Origin: Cenococcum geophilum 1.58
Lineage: Eukaryota > Ascomycota > Dothideomycetes > Gloniales > Gloniaceae
Length of the DNA stretch: 64,000 nucleotides
Reading direction: 5' to 3'
NCBI GenBank assembly: GCA_001692895.1
Contig: KV748177.1
Span: 310,001-374,000 of the forward strand
The position numbers were made by a program, and so were the translations under genes. Positions 37,061 to 48,017 of this stretch are shown here, piece by piece; within the stretch, counting starts at the first letter, position 1, and each line of letters starts with the position of its first letter. The notes below the pieces were generated by a model. It did not search any database and was not told where the DNA came from. It was given only the letters and a program-made list of their open reading frames with translations.

Positions 37061-39130
37061 ATATATATATATATATTTTAATATCCATTATATTATACTA
37101 CGTATAATACTACGCATGCAGCCTTAGGCTATGGCGCTATAGTTCTATATATATAAATCCTTTCTAGGCAGCTTAATATATACTAGTAGCTATATCCTAG
37201 TAGTTTATAAACTCCTAAACTAGGAGTTTATAGTTCCTTAGTAAACCCTAAGTTCCTATAACTACTAGGGAATAAGAAAATAGTAGGAAAAACTATAAGA
37301 AATCCTAATACCTATCCCTATCCTTTTGCAATTTATTTCTGTCCTTTTACTCTCTAATATCTTTTTAAGAGCCTAGTAGGAGTTGCCTCCTTCTAGAATC
37401 CTATCTGTTTTATTCTTCTATAGAATCTTCTTTACGTACTAGTTTAGCTGCTTTAAGAGTCTCGTAGTCTTTACTATTAGTAAAGTTTTTTTTTTACAAT
37501 TAATGCAAAGAGGGGTAGTATGCTAGTGAGGCTTGCCTATTATTATACAGGTAGGACAGGAATAGTCTTTAGATAAATATACAGTTAAATATACTCTATA
37601 GACCCTAGTAGAGCACCTATCTCCTATATAGCTAAATTTTTAGTAGCTCGTACACTGCGTAGTAAGAGAGACTTTAAGGTATTTTATTACCTTAGTAGCT
37701 GTACCTGCAATTGATATCTCTTTTTACTTAAGGATTTCTTGTCTATTTTCTTTATTCTTTATAGTAAAAACTGTAAAGCTAAACCTAGTCTATAGATTGT
37801 GTCTTTTTTTACTAGATAAGATCTATTTAGGTAGTCCTTGTATCCTTATAGGATTAAAGGTCTCGATTTCTCTCTTTAGGAGCTTAGAGCCGCCTTCTCT
37901 TAGAAAAGGTAGGGTAGGAACCCCATAGGCTATAATTTAAACCTATAGTTTTAGTTTTTGTTCTCTTTAAAAGGTAAAGCAGTTATACTAGATCTCCTTA
38001 TATTTAACTAAGAAATCTATATTATACTCTTCTATAGTTATAAGGAGAATATTTTGTTTTCCCTTTATTCTAGCTATAGACGCTAAAACTGGCTTTTTTA
38101 CTTGCAATTTTAATACAAATAGTTAATTGACTTTATTTTGTATGGAGAAGGTATCTAAGGGTTAGTCCTTTTGGTCTGTAATTAAGACTAGCTTCCTTTT
38201 TTATAGCGGCTTTTTCTTACTTCTAGTAGAAGTAGAAGGGGTAAAAGATAGTAGTGATAAAGAGGGTAGTAAGGATGAAGAAGAAGGGAGGTCCTTCTTT
38301 AGCCTCTCTGCGTAGGTTTTTTTAATAGGGGCCACCTCCTTACGGAGAGCTCTTACTTCTTCGACTAGTCCTTTTAGGACTTCTTTTATCTTTTCTTTTC
38401 CTTTTATAAAGGGATTTTCTCCTACTAAGATACTACGTGTATAGTCCTCTAGCTATTTAACTTGTTCTTTTTTTCTTTTTCTTCTTCTAACCCTTTATAG
38501 GCCTAGGTTAGGCTTTCTAAGGCCTTTTATAGGTGTTATTCTAGAGAAAGGGGAGGGAAGGATATACTAGGTATACTAGCCGTAAAAGTTATAAGTTTTG
38601 TTATCTTTTTCAGCAGAAGACTAAGGATGTCCTCTTTCTTCTCCTGTCCTAAATAGGCTAGGAGAAGGAAAAGGGGCAGAAAAAGTAAATATAGACTTAT
38701 TGTCACTTCTATAAGAGGTTGCTTTTTTTATACCTATTAGGCTTCGGTATCTTATAGAGGGATTTTCTAGTTTTTACTATCCTTATACCCTTTTTCCTTA
38801 CTAATCCTACTAGAAGATTTCTAGGGAGATTAGGCTAAAAGGTAGTAGAAAAACTAGCTCCTATTTTGTAGTTTTAGTATTAGTAGTAGTAGTAGTAGTT
38901 TTAGTGTTCCTATCCGTGCCTCGCTTATAAGCTAGGGCCACCCTTAAAGAAATTTTTCTATTAGGAAAAGGGGGTAAAACGATAAATAAATCCACCTTTA
39001 GCTCGCTAAGTAATAGGAATTAAGTCTTAAAAGTTGGAAAATCAATTGTTTTTAATGGTAAGATGGGTATACGTAAGTTTTAGAGTGTAGCGCTAACTTT
39101 TAGTAAGGTTGCATGTGTGGTAAAGGTTTT
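37061..39130 (-). mobile_element. LINE copy 3: ORF1-only internal-deletion derivative
   Basis: A 13-bp target duplication TATAGTTATATAT (37,048-37,060 and 39,131-39,143) bounds a 2,070-bp insertion in the 35-bp minisatellite. The 3' end carries the same ~330-bp 3' UTR as LINE copies 1 and 2, with an AT-dinucleotide tail. Upstream of it lies ORF1, not ORF2. ORF1 is joined directly to the last codons of ORF2 (G-G-N-S-Y-stop). RT and endonuclease are absent, so the element would have depended on a full-length relative. Confidence 0.8.
37375..38760 (-). pseudogene. LINE ORF1 (Gag-like, zinc knuckles)
   Basis: The minus strand encodes a Lys/Glu-rich coiled-coil segment (E-R-L-K-K-D-L at its end, about 38,300-38,450), a Ser-rich linker, a mixed domain and a cysteine-rich end. 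That end reads Q-C-T-S-Y-Q-K-F-S-Y-I-G-D-R-C, then S-C-P-T-C...C-I-N-C (about 37,500-37,640). This is the pattern of Tad-clade ORF1 CCHC knuckles with some Cys/His changed to Tyr. After the knuckles the frame runs about 40 codons into the terminal ORF2 residues. A frame break is likely near 38,650. Such proteins bind the LINE RNA in the ribonucleoprotein particle. Confidence 0.65.
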
Positions 39131-39143
39131 TATAGTTATATAT

Positions 39144-39303
39144 TAAGGCGTTTTAATTACTATAGTGCAGTTCTATATTAAGGCGTCTTAGTTACTACAG
39201 TATAATTATATATTAAAGTATCTCAGTTACTACAATATAGTCCTATATTAAGGCGTCTTGATTACTATAGTAAAATAGGTATTATCTACTACTTAAGAGG
39301 AAG
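39144..39303. repeat. 35-bp minisatellite, right part (4 units) and flank
   Basis: Four degenerate units (starting near 39,141, 39,173, 39,206 and 39,240) continue the array of 36,984-37,053. The last 30 bp before the Gypsy-D LTR are unassigned. Confidence 0.8.
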
Positions 39304-39731
39304 TGTTACAGTGCTGTAATAAAGTAGATTAAATAACTACGTTATAGTATAAAGAGGAGAAGAAGGTAGAAAGGGGGTATTATATATAAATAGTAGGGCC
39401 GGCCGCTAAGGTACTAGTAGTGTAACCGACTACGGTACTCTGCTGAGCCTACCCTTAACTCACTCAACGACTCGCTTACCTTAACTCGTTCACCGACTCG
39501 AGCTACCGACTCGACTACTAACTCGGTCGATGACTTGGTCAATTGCCCCTTTCTTATCTCATTATTTATACCTTCCTTATGTATATATATAGACCCTTTA
39601 GACCTCTATTTACAATCAAGTTGCTTATTTAATTCCTACACACTATAAAGCTTACAAGTAGTAAGCCAGCTAATAGTAGGAAATAGTATAAGACAGTATA
39701 AAACAGTATACGTTAGGTTAGTGCCGTAACA
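39304..39731 (-). repeat. Gypsy-D 3' LTR (partner not found)
   Basis: TG...CA ends are intact with inverted TGTTAC...GTAACA. It contains several CGACTCG repeats (39,460-39,520) and a TATATATATAG box near 39,585. Many CpA and CpG sites survive, so it is less mutated than the interior. Confidence 0.7.
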
Positions 39732-40129
39732 GTACTCCTCTCCCTTAAATAGTTTAGTCTCTAAACTAAATAGATAACTCTAAAATAGGCAGTATTTAGG
39801 GTTACCTATTTTTTACTATAAAGATATTAGTTCTACTTACCGCCCTTAACTAAGCTAATAGTAATTTTCTATACCGGGCATAGAAAATCCTAATTAGTTA
39901 GTTTAGTGAGTAAGGTTAGTAGAACTCTATACTACTACCTAAATTAATCCGCATAGCATTTCTTAGCAAGAATCTAGCTAATTAGATAACTTTAACTGCT
40001 AATTAAAGTTCTATAACATCTTAACCACTATAAATTTTAATATGGTAGTCGGCTATAACCTTAGCATAACTTTTCCTTATTCTATACCCAGTTTGGGGGT
40101 TCTAGCTTCTTAGGGTATTATTTATAAAA
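39732..40129. other. Gypsy-D 3' non-coding tail
   Basis: Holds two palindromes, 39,864-39,888 (ATTTTCTAT...ATAGAAAAT) and 39,988-40,010 (AACTTTAACTG...AATTAAAGTT), both shared with the Gypsy-B tail. The stretch has no reading frame that I can support. Confidence 0.55.
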
Positions 40130-40841
40130 GCACTATATAGCCTATTCGCAACCCTTTAGGTCTTCTTCTAGCTGCTAAGTTATATCCTTATAATATTTCC
40201 ATTTAATCTTATAAGTTAGGCCTTAGGGGTCTTCGTTATATATATTAAGGATTTTCTTAAACTCCCATTTATCTTCTATATTACCGTTATTATCTCTCTC
40301 TACTACTTATCCTTATATATTACAGCGCTCTATAGTATTAATATTTGCTTAGCTAGGGATCTCTTTAGTAGCCTAAAGGTGGACCTTAGATATATAAAAG
40401 GATTTATTTACTTAGATATAGTTTAGGAGGTTTATTATAACTACCCCTTAGTATACTATAAGTACGGGGTACAGGCCGTCCTATTTGTCGTCCTATTTCT
40501 TTTTAGGTCTATTTATCTTTATATTTTCTAAGCTAACTATAACTATATCGCCTTTATAGAATAACGCGCTCTTATTCCTATGGGTATTAGCATTATTTTT
40601 ATAGCATTACTGTGAAATCTAGACTAGGGCTTTAAGCTATATTAATATCCGCTTAAAGCGGTTAGCTATAGAGTCTGCGCGGAAGAACTCTTTCTTTACT
40701 TATACTAATAGTGTTAGTAGGCAGGGGCTAGTAGGCTTAATTCTAAGGTAAGGGTTAAAGCTATAGTTTGCGAAAAACGGGGAGATGCCTATACTCTTAT
40801 TAACTTGGTTATTTATAATAAACTTAGTAAGCGGTAGGTAG
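40130..40841 (-). pseudogene. Gypsy-D integrase C-terminus and chromodomain
   Basis: The minus strand reads a GPY-like segment (Y-K-G-D-I-V, then a segment ending K-K-K-Q-D-D-K-Q-D-G-L-Y-P-V-L) and S-F-Y-I-S-K-V. About 60 codons later a chromodomain-like end reads W-E-F-K-K-I-L-N-I-Y-N-E-D-P and Y-K-I-K-W-K-Y-Y...L-E-E-D-L-K-G-C-E. In chromoviruses this domain guides integration to methylated heterochromatin. The Trp/Tyr cage residues are largely kept. It is separated from the rest of pol by 15.5 kb of inserted DNA. Confidence 0.7.
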
Positions 40842-40846
40842 TTAAC

Positions 40847-41061
40847 TGTGAGGGGATCTTATAGACAGGGGGCTATAAGGACACGATTGGAATAGGATAA
40901 ATTAGTAAGAGAGACGAATTTATAAGGAGGTAAGGCCTCTAGGATTGTGGAGATTATATACTACGGGCATATACCTCTAATACGTGACCGGCAACTATTT
41001 AAGGGGCGTCTAGGGGTTATCCTAAGGGCAACCTAAAGTGTCCGCAATAATATCCCTTATA
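40847..41061 (-). repeat. Gypsy-A 3' LTR
   Basis: Pairs with 56,113-56,327; it keeps TG at the outer end while the other LTR reads TA. Shared landmarks are GGGGATCTTATAGACAGG and ATACTACGGGCAT. Confidence 0.92.
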
Positions 41062-41441
41062 TTGCCCCCCCCCTTCTTATGGTCAGCCCCTAATCGCCAT
41101 TACCTTACAGTAGGGAGATTATAAAGGCTCGTCCCGGAAGAGGTTCGGAGAGATATTAAAGAGGTATTAGTATGCCGCTGTATATTATCTATCTATCTAA
41201 CCCCTGCTTTAAACTCCTAAAAAACCTTAATAAGGAAAAAATATAACTAGAGAAAAAACGTAAGAATTACTAGGAGACCTATTAGAAGCCTACTAGAAGT
41301 ATACTAGTAACTACCTAGGTTAATATAAGGATTTTTATACAACTCTACTTCTAAGCCTTTATGCCGGTCTGTAATTAATTACAAGTATTATAAGCAATTT
41401 GGTGTTCTAGTATAGTTCCATAAAACCTTTTAGTATAGGAT
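41062..41441. other. Gypsy-A 3' non-coding tail, distal part
   Basis: Polypurine tract complement at the start, then AT-rich sequence with AAACCTTAATAAGGAAAAAAT, a near-palindrome also present in the Gypsy-B tail (about 27,948-27,970). No frame. Confidence 0.45.
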
Positions 41442-41633
41442 TGTTAGGCTATAGAGACGCACTAGCCGTAACCGGCTTAGCGCAGGCGAGGCGCCTATAA
41501 AATATAGTTACCCCGCATTAAAGAACAGCAGAATTTAGTTCTATAGTTCTACTTTATTAAGAACCAGATACTCTTTGCATCCCGTTACTATTATTATGTT
41601 ACTATATACCCTAAGGACCTTAGCGTCCTAACA
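41442..41633 (+). repeat. Gypsy-C 5' LTR
   Basis: Pairs with 47,810-48,012. It contains AGAATTTAGT (41,530-41,539), complementary, apart from one RIP-type C-to-T change, to the primer-binding site just downstream. Confidence 0.95.
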
Positions 41634-41635
41634 GT

Positions 41636-41645
41636 ACTGAATTCT
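41636..41645 (+). promoter_or_regulatory. Gypsy-C primer-binding site, self-priming type
   Basis: ACTGAATTCT starts two bases after the LTR. Its complement, AGAATTCAGT, is present in both LTRs as AGAATTTAGT; the difference is a CA-to-TA change. This is the arrangement of Tf1-like self-primed elements, where the 5' end of the RNA folds back. Confidence 0.55.
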
Positions 41646-41769
41646 TATCCCTTTTTAGAGGTAGTGGCCCGACAATATAACGGTCTGCGAAGGCCACGAC
41701 TACGTAGCGGCAACCCTTAGTTAAGAAGACTACCTATATTTATTAACTATATTGCAGCCTATTAACCTA

Positions 41770-44700
41770 ATGGCGAGACATGGGCGTACTAGTATAGTGC
41801 GTATGAGTAAGTCTAGGGATCGGCCCCAGGATAATATAGGCAAACCTATGTCGTCCCGGATAGAACCGGAAGCTATAGGCGAAGGGGATATATAGGAAGA
41901 AATATAACGGCTAGAGAACGAGAAGCTACAACTCCTAGAGCAAAGAAAACTATACTTACTTAGAAAAGAGGTGGAAGTGCTAAGACGGCGTTAACGCGGC
42001 GAGGCAACGTTAACTCCCGTTCCTAACCTATCTTTATAACCTTAAACAACCGCATCGGAGTACTTAGGGGGTAGCCCGATGCATTTAAGTCTTAAGCGGA
42101 AGGCTACTAATATATTAGGCGCTCTATTAAAACGGGCCGTTAAGATAGAGAAGATTGCTCCGTATTATGGCAAGTCTATATAAGAGTACTAAGACTTCCG
42201 CGATAGCTTAAAGCTGGCGTTCCGCCTAGAGCGCGACGGCTTTATAGATAAGGATACTAAAGTTGCGTTTACTATGCAATATATAAAGGGGACTAACTAA
42301 ACCCTTTAGCTATAGTACAAAGATGACTATCTAGACACGTAGTTTAACTAGGAGGAGCTTATAGAATTCCTACTTAACTAAATCAAAAGTCCTATTAATT
42401 GGGAACTCTATATAGCCCTAACCTATACGAAGGCAATATAGCGAACCAATTAACTAGTAAACGAGTTTACTGCTTACCTGACCTCCTTAGAAGCGCAAAT
42501 TAACCCTCCCTACGATGTAAAGCATCTAATAATACATCTGTTCGCGAAGCTGCGGCTAGAGCTATAGGTTACTATTACTAACTATTAAGAATTCCCTTAA
42601 ACTTAAGACTAGCTAGTTTCCCTAGCTGCCCTATTAGAGGAAAACTAGAAGAGCGTAAGCGCCCTATAGGGTAGAAGTAATAGGCGCGCCGCGAACTTAA
42701 ATACAAAGACCACCTAGTTAGGTAACTTAGGGAAAGCAGACTCTAAGACCACCGCAGGCGATTTAATAGCGGGGCGAAGCAATACCGCTAGGGGTTTAAC
42801 TTAGCCTAAAGGAAACTGCTTAAAATATAGGCAGCTAGGACATTAGTGGCGATAATGCAAAGATTAGCAACGGAATTAACCACCACCTAGTAACGTAAAT
42901 GCTACCTCTATACTAGGAAAAGACAAGCGCCCTTAAACCCCCTTATAGCCGTAGAGTATAAGCTCCTACTAGATTATAAGGAAGCTATTACTATCTTAGG
43001 TAAAGTCCTTCTAAAGAAGGCCTAGAGGGAGACCTTAGTAATACTTAACATCGGTGCTGAAGTAAATATAGTTAACCAGCGATTTACTATAGAGTGTAAC
43101 TTTAAGACGCTAGACGTAGAGCTGCCTACCTACTTCTAGTTAAATAAGACCTAGGCACATTACTATAAGGCCTATAAGGTACTACTGAGAATAAAGGACA
43201 GCTAGGGTAAGATTAGGGAAGTAACCCTTATCTGCTATAGAATGGCTAACGCATCCCCTACTATCACCCTAGGTATACCGGGGTTAAAGAAGGCCCGACT
43301 TCTTATTGACTGCGAGGTAAAGGCGTAGCGATAGAAGCTAGATAGCTCGTCCTTATTGCTATAAACCCCTAAGGGTTTTGCGAAGTCTCTCTAGAGGGAA
43401 TCTAGGGTCTTCGCCCTAGTAATTGCTAGATTAATACCTAGTAAATAAGACGACGACAGCTTACCGGTCCTTCCCCTATAGTTAAAAAAAGCTAGTAATG
43501 TCTTTTTATATAAGGAAGCAGGAAAGCTACCCCAATACTATTAGGGCGACTATGCTATTGACCTAGAAGAGGGATAGGAGGTCCTGTATAGACCGCTTTA
43601 TAACCTTTTAGTTAAGGAGCTAGAGGTACTAAGGGAGTACTTAAATAACGCCTTAGCTAAAGGCTAAATCTAACTAAGTACTAGTCCCGTAGGGGCACCT
43701 GTCCTATTTATACCTAAAAAGGATAGGAAGTTACGACTCTGTGTAGATTATAGAGGCCTTAACAAAGTAACGATTAAGAATCGTCTCGCACTACTATTAA
43801 TTAGTAAAACCTTAGACCGCTTAATAGGTTCTAAGATCTTTACTAAGTTGGACCTAACAAATACGTACTACCGCCTTTGTATCCGTTAGGGCAATAAGTA
43901 AAAGACGGCGTTCCGCACGCGTTACGGCCACTTTAAGTATTTAGTTTTACCTTTTAGGCTAACTAACGGACCAGCGACCTTTTAGGGCTATATTAATTGG
44001 GCCTTATTAGGACTAGTAGACGTCTTCTGTATAGTCTACCTTAATAATATTTTAATTTTCTCTAAAAATCCAGAGGAACACTAGCGCTATATACTAGAAG
44101 TACTACGTAGGTTATAGTAATATTAACTATATGCAAACCTTAAGAAGTGCAGGTTTGGCGTATAAGAGGTTAAGTTCCTAGGATATATTATTAGTCCTAA
44201 AGGCATAGTAATAGATCCTAGCCAGGTAGAAGCTATTACTAAGTAGGAGAGCCCTTAATCCTATAGGGATATCCAGGTCTTCCTAGGTTTTGCCAACTTC
44301 TATTAACGGTTTATCTATAAATACTCTGCTATTACGAAGCCTATTACTAATCTCCTAAAAGGAGTAAAGAATAGCCGCAAAGCTGGGCCTTTTAATTGGC
44401 TAGAAGAGGCGGAGTAGGCAATACACTGGCTCTACAACGCCTTTACGACGGCGCCGCTTCTGCGATATTACACACCGGGCTTATTAACACGGTTAGAGAC
44501 TGATGCCTTAATATAAGGCCTAGCAGCAATTATATTATAGCTGTTTAAAGACGGCCTTTAGCATCTAATAGCCTTTTGGTCTAGGAAGCTTTCGCTAGTA
44601 GAGCGTAATTATAAGACCTATAATTAGGAGCTATTAGCTATTATGGAGGCTTTTAAGCATTAGAGACACTATATTAAGGGGCTATTAAAGCCGCCTAGAA

Positions 44701-46656
44701 GTGCTCTCAGATTATAATAATCTAAAGGGTTTTATAAAAGTAAAAGCCCTTAATGGATGGTAAGCCAGATGGGCTATAACCCTAGCTGCTTATAACTTTA
44801 TTATTAAGTATAGGGCGGGAAAAATAAACCCCGTAGACGCGCTATTAAGGCGACCCCTAGGCGCAGGGGGTCCGCCAGAAGAAGATACCATACTACTATT
44901 GCTTTAAAGGACTTTAGAAATACAAAGCCACTAACCTAAAGTAAAAGTCCTATTAGGTGTATAAGAAAGCGAGCCTTCTACAGAGGTATTGTTTCTACGG
45001 CTATAAGCCAGCAACCCAACGGCGGTACGCCTAGGCTATATAGCATTACGGTTTAACTGGGTAACCTATACGTATGCTATTAAGTAGCGTGTAATAAGGA
45101 CCTAAGTTAGAGTAGTAAGCGCTTAAGAGAGTACCTATAAGTCCAGTACGGAAACAGTTATTAAGCTTATTAAAGGACTTCAAACTATAGATGACTTTGT
45201 GCTGCAAAAGCGCAGCGACAGCGTAGATACGGTAAGATGCCGTTAACGCGCCCGCTCGAAGCTAGTATGGCAGTTTAATTCCGCTAGACTACTTTATTAC
45301 CATAGGAGGTTATATATACCCCTAGACCTAGTAGTTTATATAGAGCTCCTATAGATCTACCACGATAATGCCCTAGCTGGGCACTTTAGTGAGAAAAAGA
45401 CTCTAAATCTACTTTTGTGCAAGTACTACTGGCCTAGTATAACTGCGGATATTATAAACTATATCTCTACCTATAATCTATGCTAGCGTATACATGCGTC
45501 TTGATATCGCCCTTATGGCAAGCTCTAAGCGCTACCTTGCCTAGATTAGCCGTGGTAGGAGATTATAATGGACTTTATTATAGGCCTACCGCCTAGCAGA
45601 TAAGGCGATAAGGTATATAACGCGATATGTGTAATAGTCGACCGCTATACTAAGATGGCTTTATATCTGCCTATAGTAAAAACTATTATGGTAACCAAAC
45701 TTGTAGACCTCTTCCTTAACGAAGTAGTACGCCGTTTTAGAACCCCTAGAGGGATTATCTTTAATTATAGCAGTATCTTTACTAGTAAGTTCTAGTTAGA
45801 GCTATGCTTTACTATAAAGATAAAACGTAGGCTAAGTATAGCTTTTTACCTATAAACGGACGGGTAAATAGAACGCTAGAATTAAACCCTAGAGTATTAC
45901 CTCCGTGTATTCTATGACGAGAAGTAGAGCAACTAGTTAGGCCTTTTATTACTAGCCGAATTTGCCTATAATAATGCTAAATATAGCACGACGGGTATAA
46001 GCCCGTTCTATGCCTACTATAGGTTTTATCTATATCTAGAATACGAGGTTAAGGCAGATAATAGTAGTTCTATTCCAGCCGCCTTAGAGAGGATTAAAAG
46101 AATATCCCTTAAACGTAAAGCGCTGGCGAAACGCTAGGAATACGCTGCCAAGGCGCAGGCAAAATACTATAATCATTATTACTAACTACAGGTATACAAA
46201 GTAGGGGATTTAGTCTTACTATTAACTAAGAACCTTAAACTAAAAAGGCCAAGTAAGAAGCTTACAGCACGCTTTATTAGACCTTTTAGTATAGCCGAAC
46301 TAGTTAGAAAGCAAGTGTACTAGCTATATCTACCTATATCTTACCGTATTTACCTAGTGTTCTATATTAGCTTACTAGAGCCATATAAATAACATAAGGG
46401 CACTACTAGAGACCCTTTACTAGGGCCTATTAAGCTAGACGAAGAAGAGGACTAAGAGGATTAATACAAGGTAGAAGAAATACGTGGAAGAAAGGGATAT
46501 AACTAGACCCTATAGTACCTAGTTAAGTAGAAAGGCTAGCTAGAAGAGTATAATAAATAGGTCCTAGTAGAGGACATTAATAAGGACGTAAAGGAGACGT
46601 ATAATAGTTACTTTACCCTAAGGGGCAAACGGAAAAGAAAGTAGATGGGAGAATAA
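41770..46656 (+). pseudogene. Gypsy-C gag-pol with integrase and chromodomain region
   Basis: Gag starts at ATG 41,770 (M-A-R-H-G-R-T), with a Glu/Arg coiled coil and a good zinc knuckle C-L-K-Y-R-Q-L-G-H-x-W-R-x-C (42,817; second Cys now Tyr). The frame changes by -1 near 42,910, so pol may be expressed by frameshift or be mutated. Protease [22 protein letters not shown], then F-T-K-L-D-L-T-N, with the catalytic box Y-L-N-N (44,037-44,048). RNase H is interrupted by a 1-bp frame change near 44,695. Integrase A-G-H-F-S-E-K-K-T, M-D-F-I-I-G-L-P, and A-F-Y-L-x-T-D-G-x-I-E-R; S-K-K-L-T-A-R-F tail; chromodomain-like V-E-E-I...Y-L-V-K. TAA 46,654 is back in the gag frame. Non-functional. Confidence 0.85.
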
Positions 46657-46664
46657 AAAAACTT

Positions 46665-47590
46665 TTAATTATGCCCTACTAGTAGGGCGACGATAGAATA
46701 ACGGCGGAGTGATGGTAGTACGCTAATAGAAATATAGATACTCTATAGCTCTAATAAATCCTCCCTCTCCTCCTCTTCTTCCTCTTTCTTATCCTCCTCT
46801 CCCTCCTTATCCTCCTCCTCTCCCTCCTCTTTATCCTCCTTACCCTTATCCTCCTTTTTATCCCTTATAATGGGAGGCATATTAGCCTATAGGTACTGTT
46901 AGTATACGCTATAACGGCGAAACACCTATGCTATAATACGTACTAAAGCGCGCATTATATTAAGAATTCCTTTAAGAGTATAATAGATGGCCTATAATTC
47001 CTATACTTAGAGCAGAGGAAAGTCTTCGCCCTTTAGGCGCTGGCGGAGACTATGCTTGGCGCTGGTGCGTACTAAGGCCTTAACATCCTTTATAAAGGAC
47101 TTCTGGGCGGCAGCGACGTGAGCGTTAAGGTTAGCTATATCCCCGCTAGCAACCTACTAGCGCTTAGCCCTATTAATAAGGGCGAGTAGCTTGTTTAGGC
47201 GGCTATAGAAGGCCTTAGGGACCTAGTCTATTAGCTATTAGAACCTAAACTAACGCAATTAGACGTACTAGTTAGTACGACTTATTTAGTTATTAGCAGT
47301 ACCCGCAATTACGGTTGGCCTGCTTGCTATAGGTAGCCCGACTAGTAGTGGCTACATGCTTGGCGCAACGGAGGCAGATTAGTTCCAGTAAAGCTGGGGA
47401 AGCGGCTTATAAGCGGCGTAGGAGCTTTGACGGCGCCTAGTAGGGTTAGTGACAGCTATAAGCTAGTATAAAGAATACTTACGGAAGACTCGCGAGCAGG
47501 CGAACCAATAGCTTAGCGCTTGCGATTTATAATTAATTGGAAGTCGTAAAGAAGGCGAGTTGTAGGCTAAACGAATTAAAATAGAATTGG
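46665..47590 (-). pseudogene. Possible antisense frame between Gypsy-C pol and 3' LTR
   Basis: On the minus strand, opposite to gag-pol, a frame runs for about 300 codons if TAG/TAA stand for Gln. It has the composition of a real protein: aromatic/basic N-terminal part (Y-W-F-A-C-S-R-V-F-R-K), a long amphipathic helix region (S-R-L-N-K-L-L-A-L-I-N-R-A-K-R, A-A-A-Q-K-S-F-I-K-D-V), then R-Q-R-L-K-G-E-D-F, and a strongly acidic/lysine tail (K-E-D-K-E-E-G-E-E-E-D, 46,750-46,870). It ends at TAA 46,665-46,667, 9 bp from the pol stop. I do not recognise the family. Stop density alone does not prove coding in RIP DNA; the composition and location are the evidence. Confidence 0.45.
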
Positions 47591-47809
47591 AAGGGAAATC
47601 TAATATCTTACCTAGGTGGGAACTCCTACCTTTATAGATCTCTATAAGGTCCTATTATTATATTGTCCTATTATTATATTACCCTATTATTACATTATCT
47701 GATTTACTTAAATTTATTAAAAACTTTTTATTTAGAGAAGGGCAATAATAGCACTCCTATTATATAATAGCGTCGGCTAAGAACAGCCGCTTAAAAAGGG
47801 GGGGGTAAT

Positions 47810-48012
47810 TATTAGGCTATAGAGACGCACTAGCCGTAACCGGCTTAGCGCAGGCTTAGCGCAGGCGAGGCGCCTACAAAACGTAGTCGCCCCGCATTAG
47901 AGAACAGCAGAATTTAGTTCTACAGTTCTACTTTATCAAGAACCAGATACTCTTTACATCCCATTACTGTTGTTATATTACTATATACCCTAAGGACCTT
48001 GGCGTCCTAACA
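47810..48012 (+). repeat. Gypsy-C 3' LTR
   Basis: Pairs with 41,442-41,633 but is 11 bp longer because GGCTTAGCGCA is duplicated near 47,840-47,860. Its first bases read TATTAGG where the 5' LTR has TGTTAGG. Confidence 0.95.
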
Positions 48013-48017
48013 AGGAT

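Larger units (their letters stand above)
41442..48012 (+). mobile_element. Complete Ty3/Gypsy element Gypsy-C (chromovirus type)
   Basis: LTRs 41,442-41,633 (192 bp, TGTTAGGC...GTCCTAACA) and 47,810-48,012 (203 bp), with a perfect target duplication AGGAT (41,437-41,441; 48,013-48,017). A polypurine tract, AAAAAGGGGGGGG, lies at 47,793-47,805. Gag-pol is on the plus strand. Between pol and the 3' LTR is about 1.1 kb carrying a possible antisense frame. It is the innermost, hence youngest, of the three nested Gypsy elements, and keeps more CpG/CpA than its hosts. Confidence 0.95.

Noticed and set aside
42900-42920. Programmed -1 frameshift signal at the Gypsy-C gag-pol junction
   Set aside because: The frame does change by -1 here, but no X-XXY-YYZ heptamer in the gag frame could be found and an indel is equally possible.
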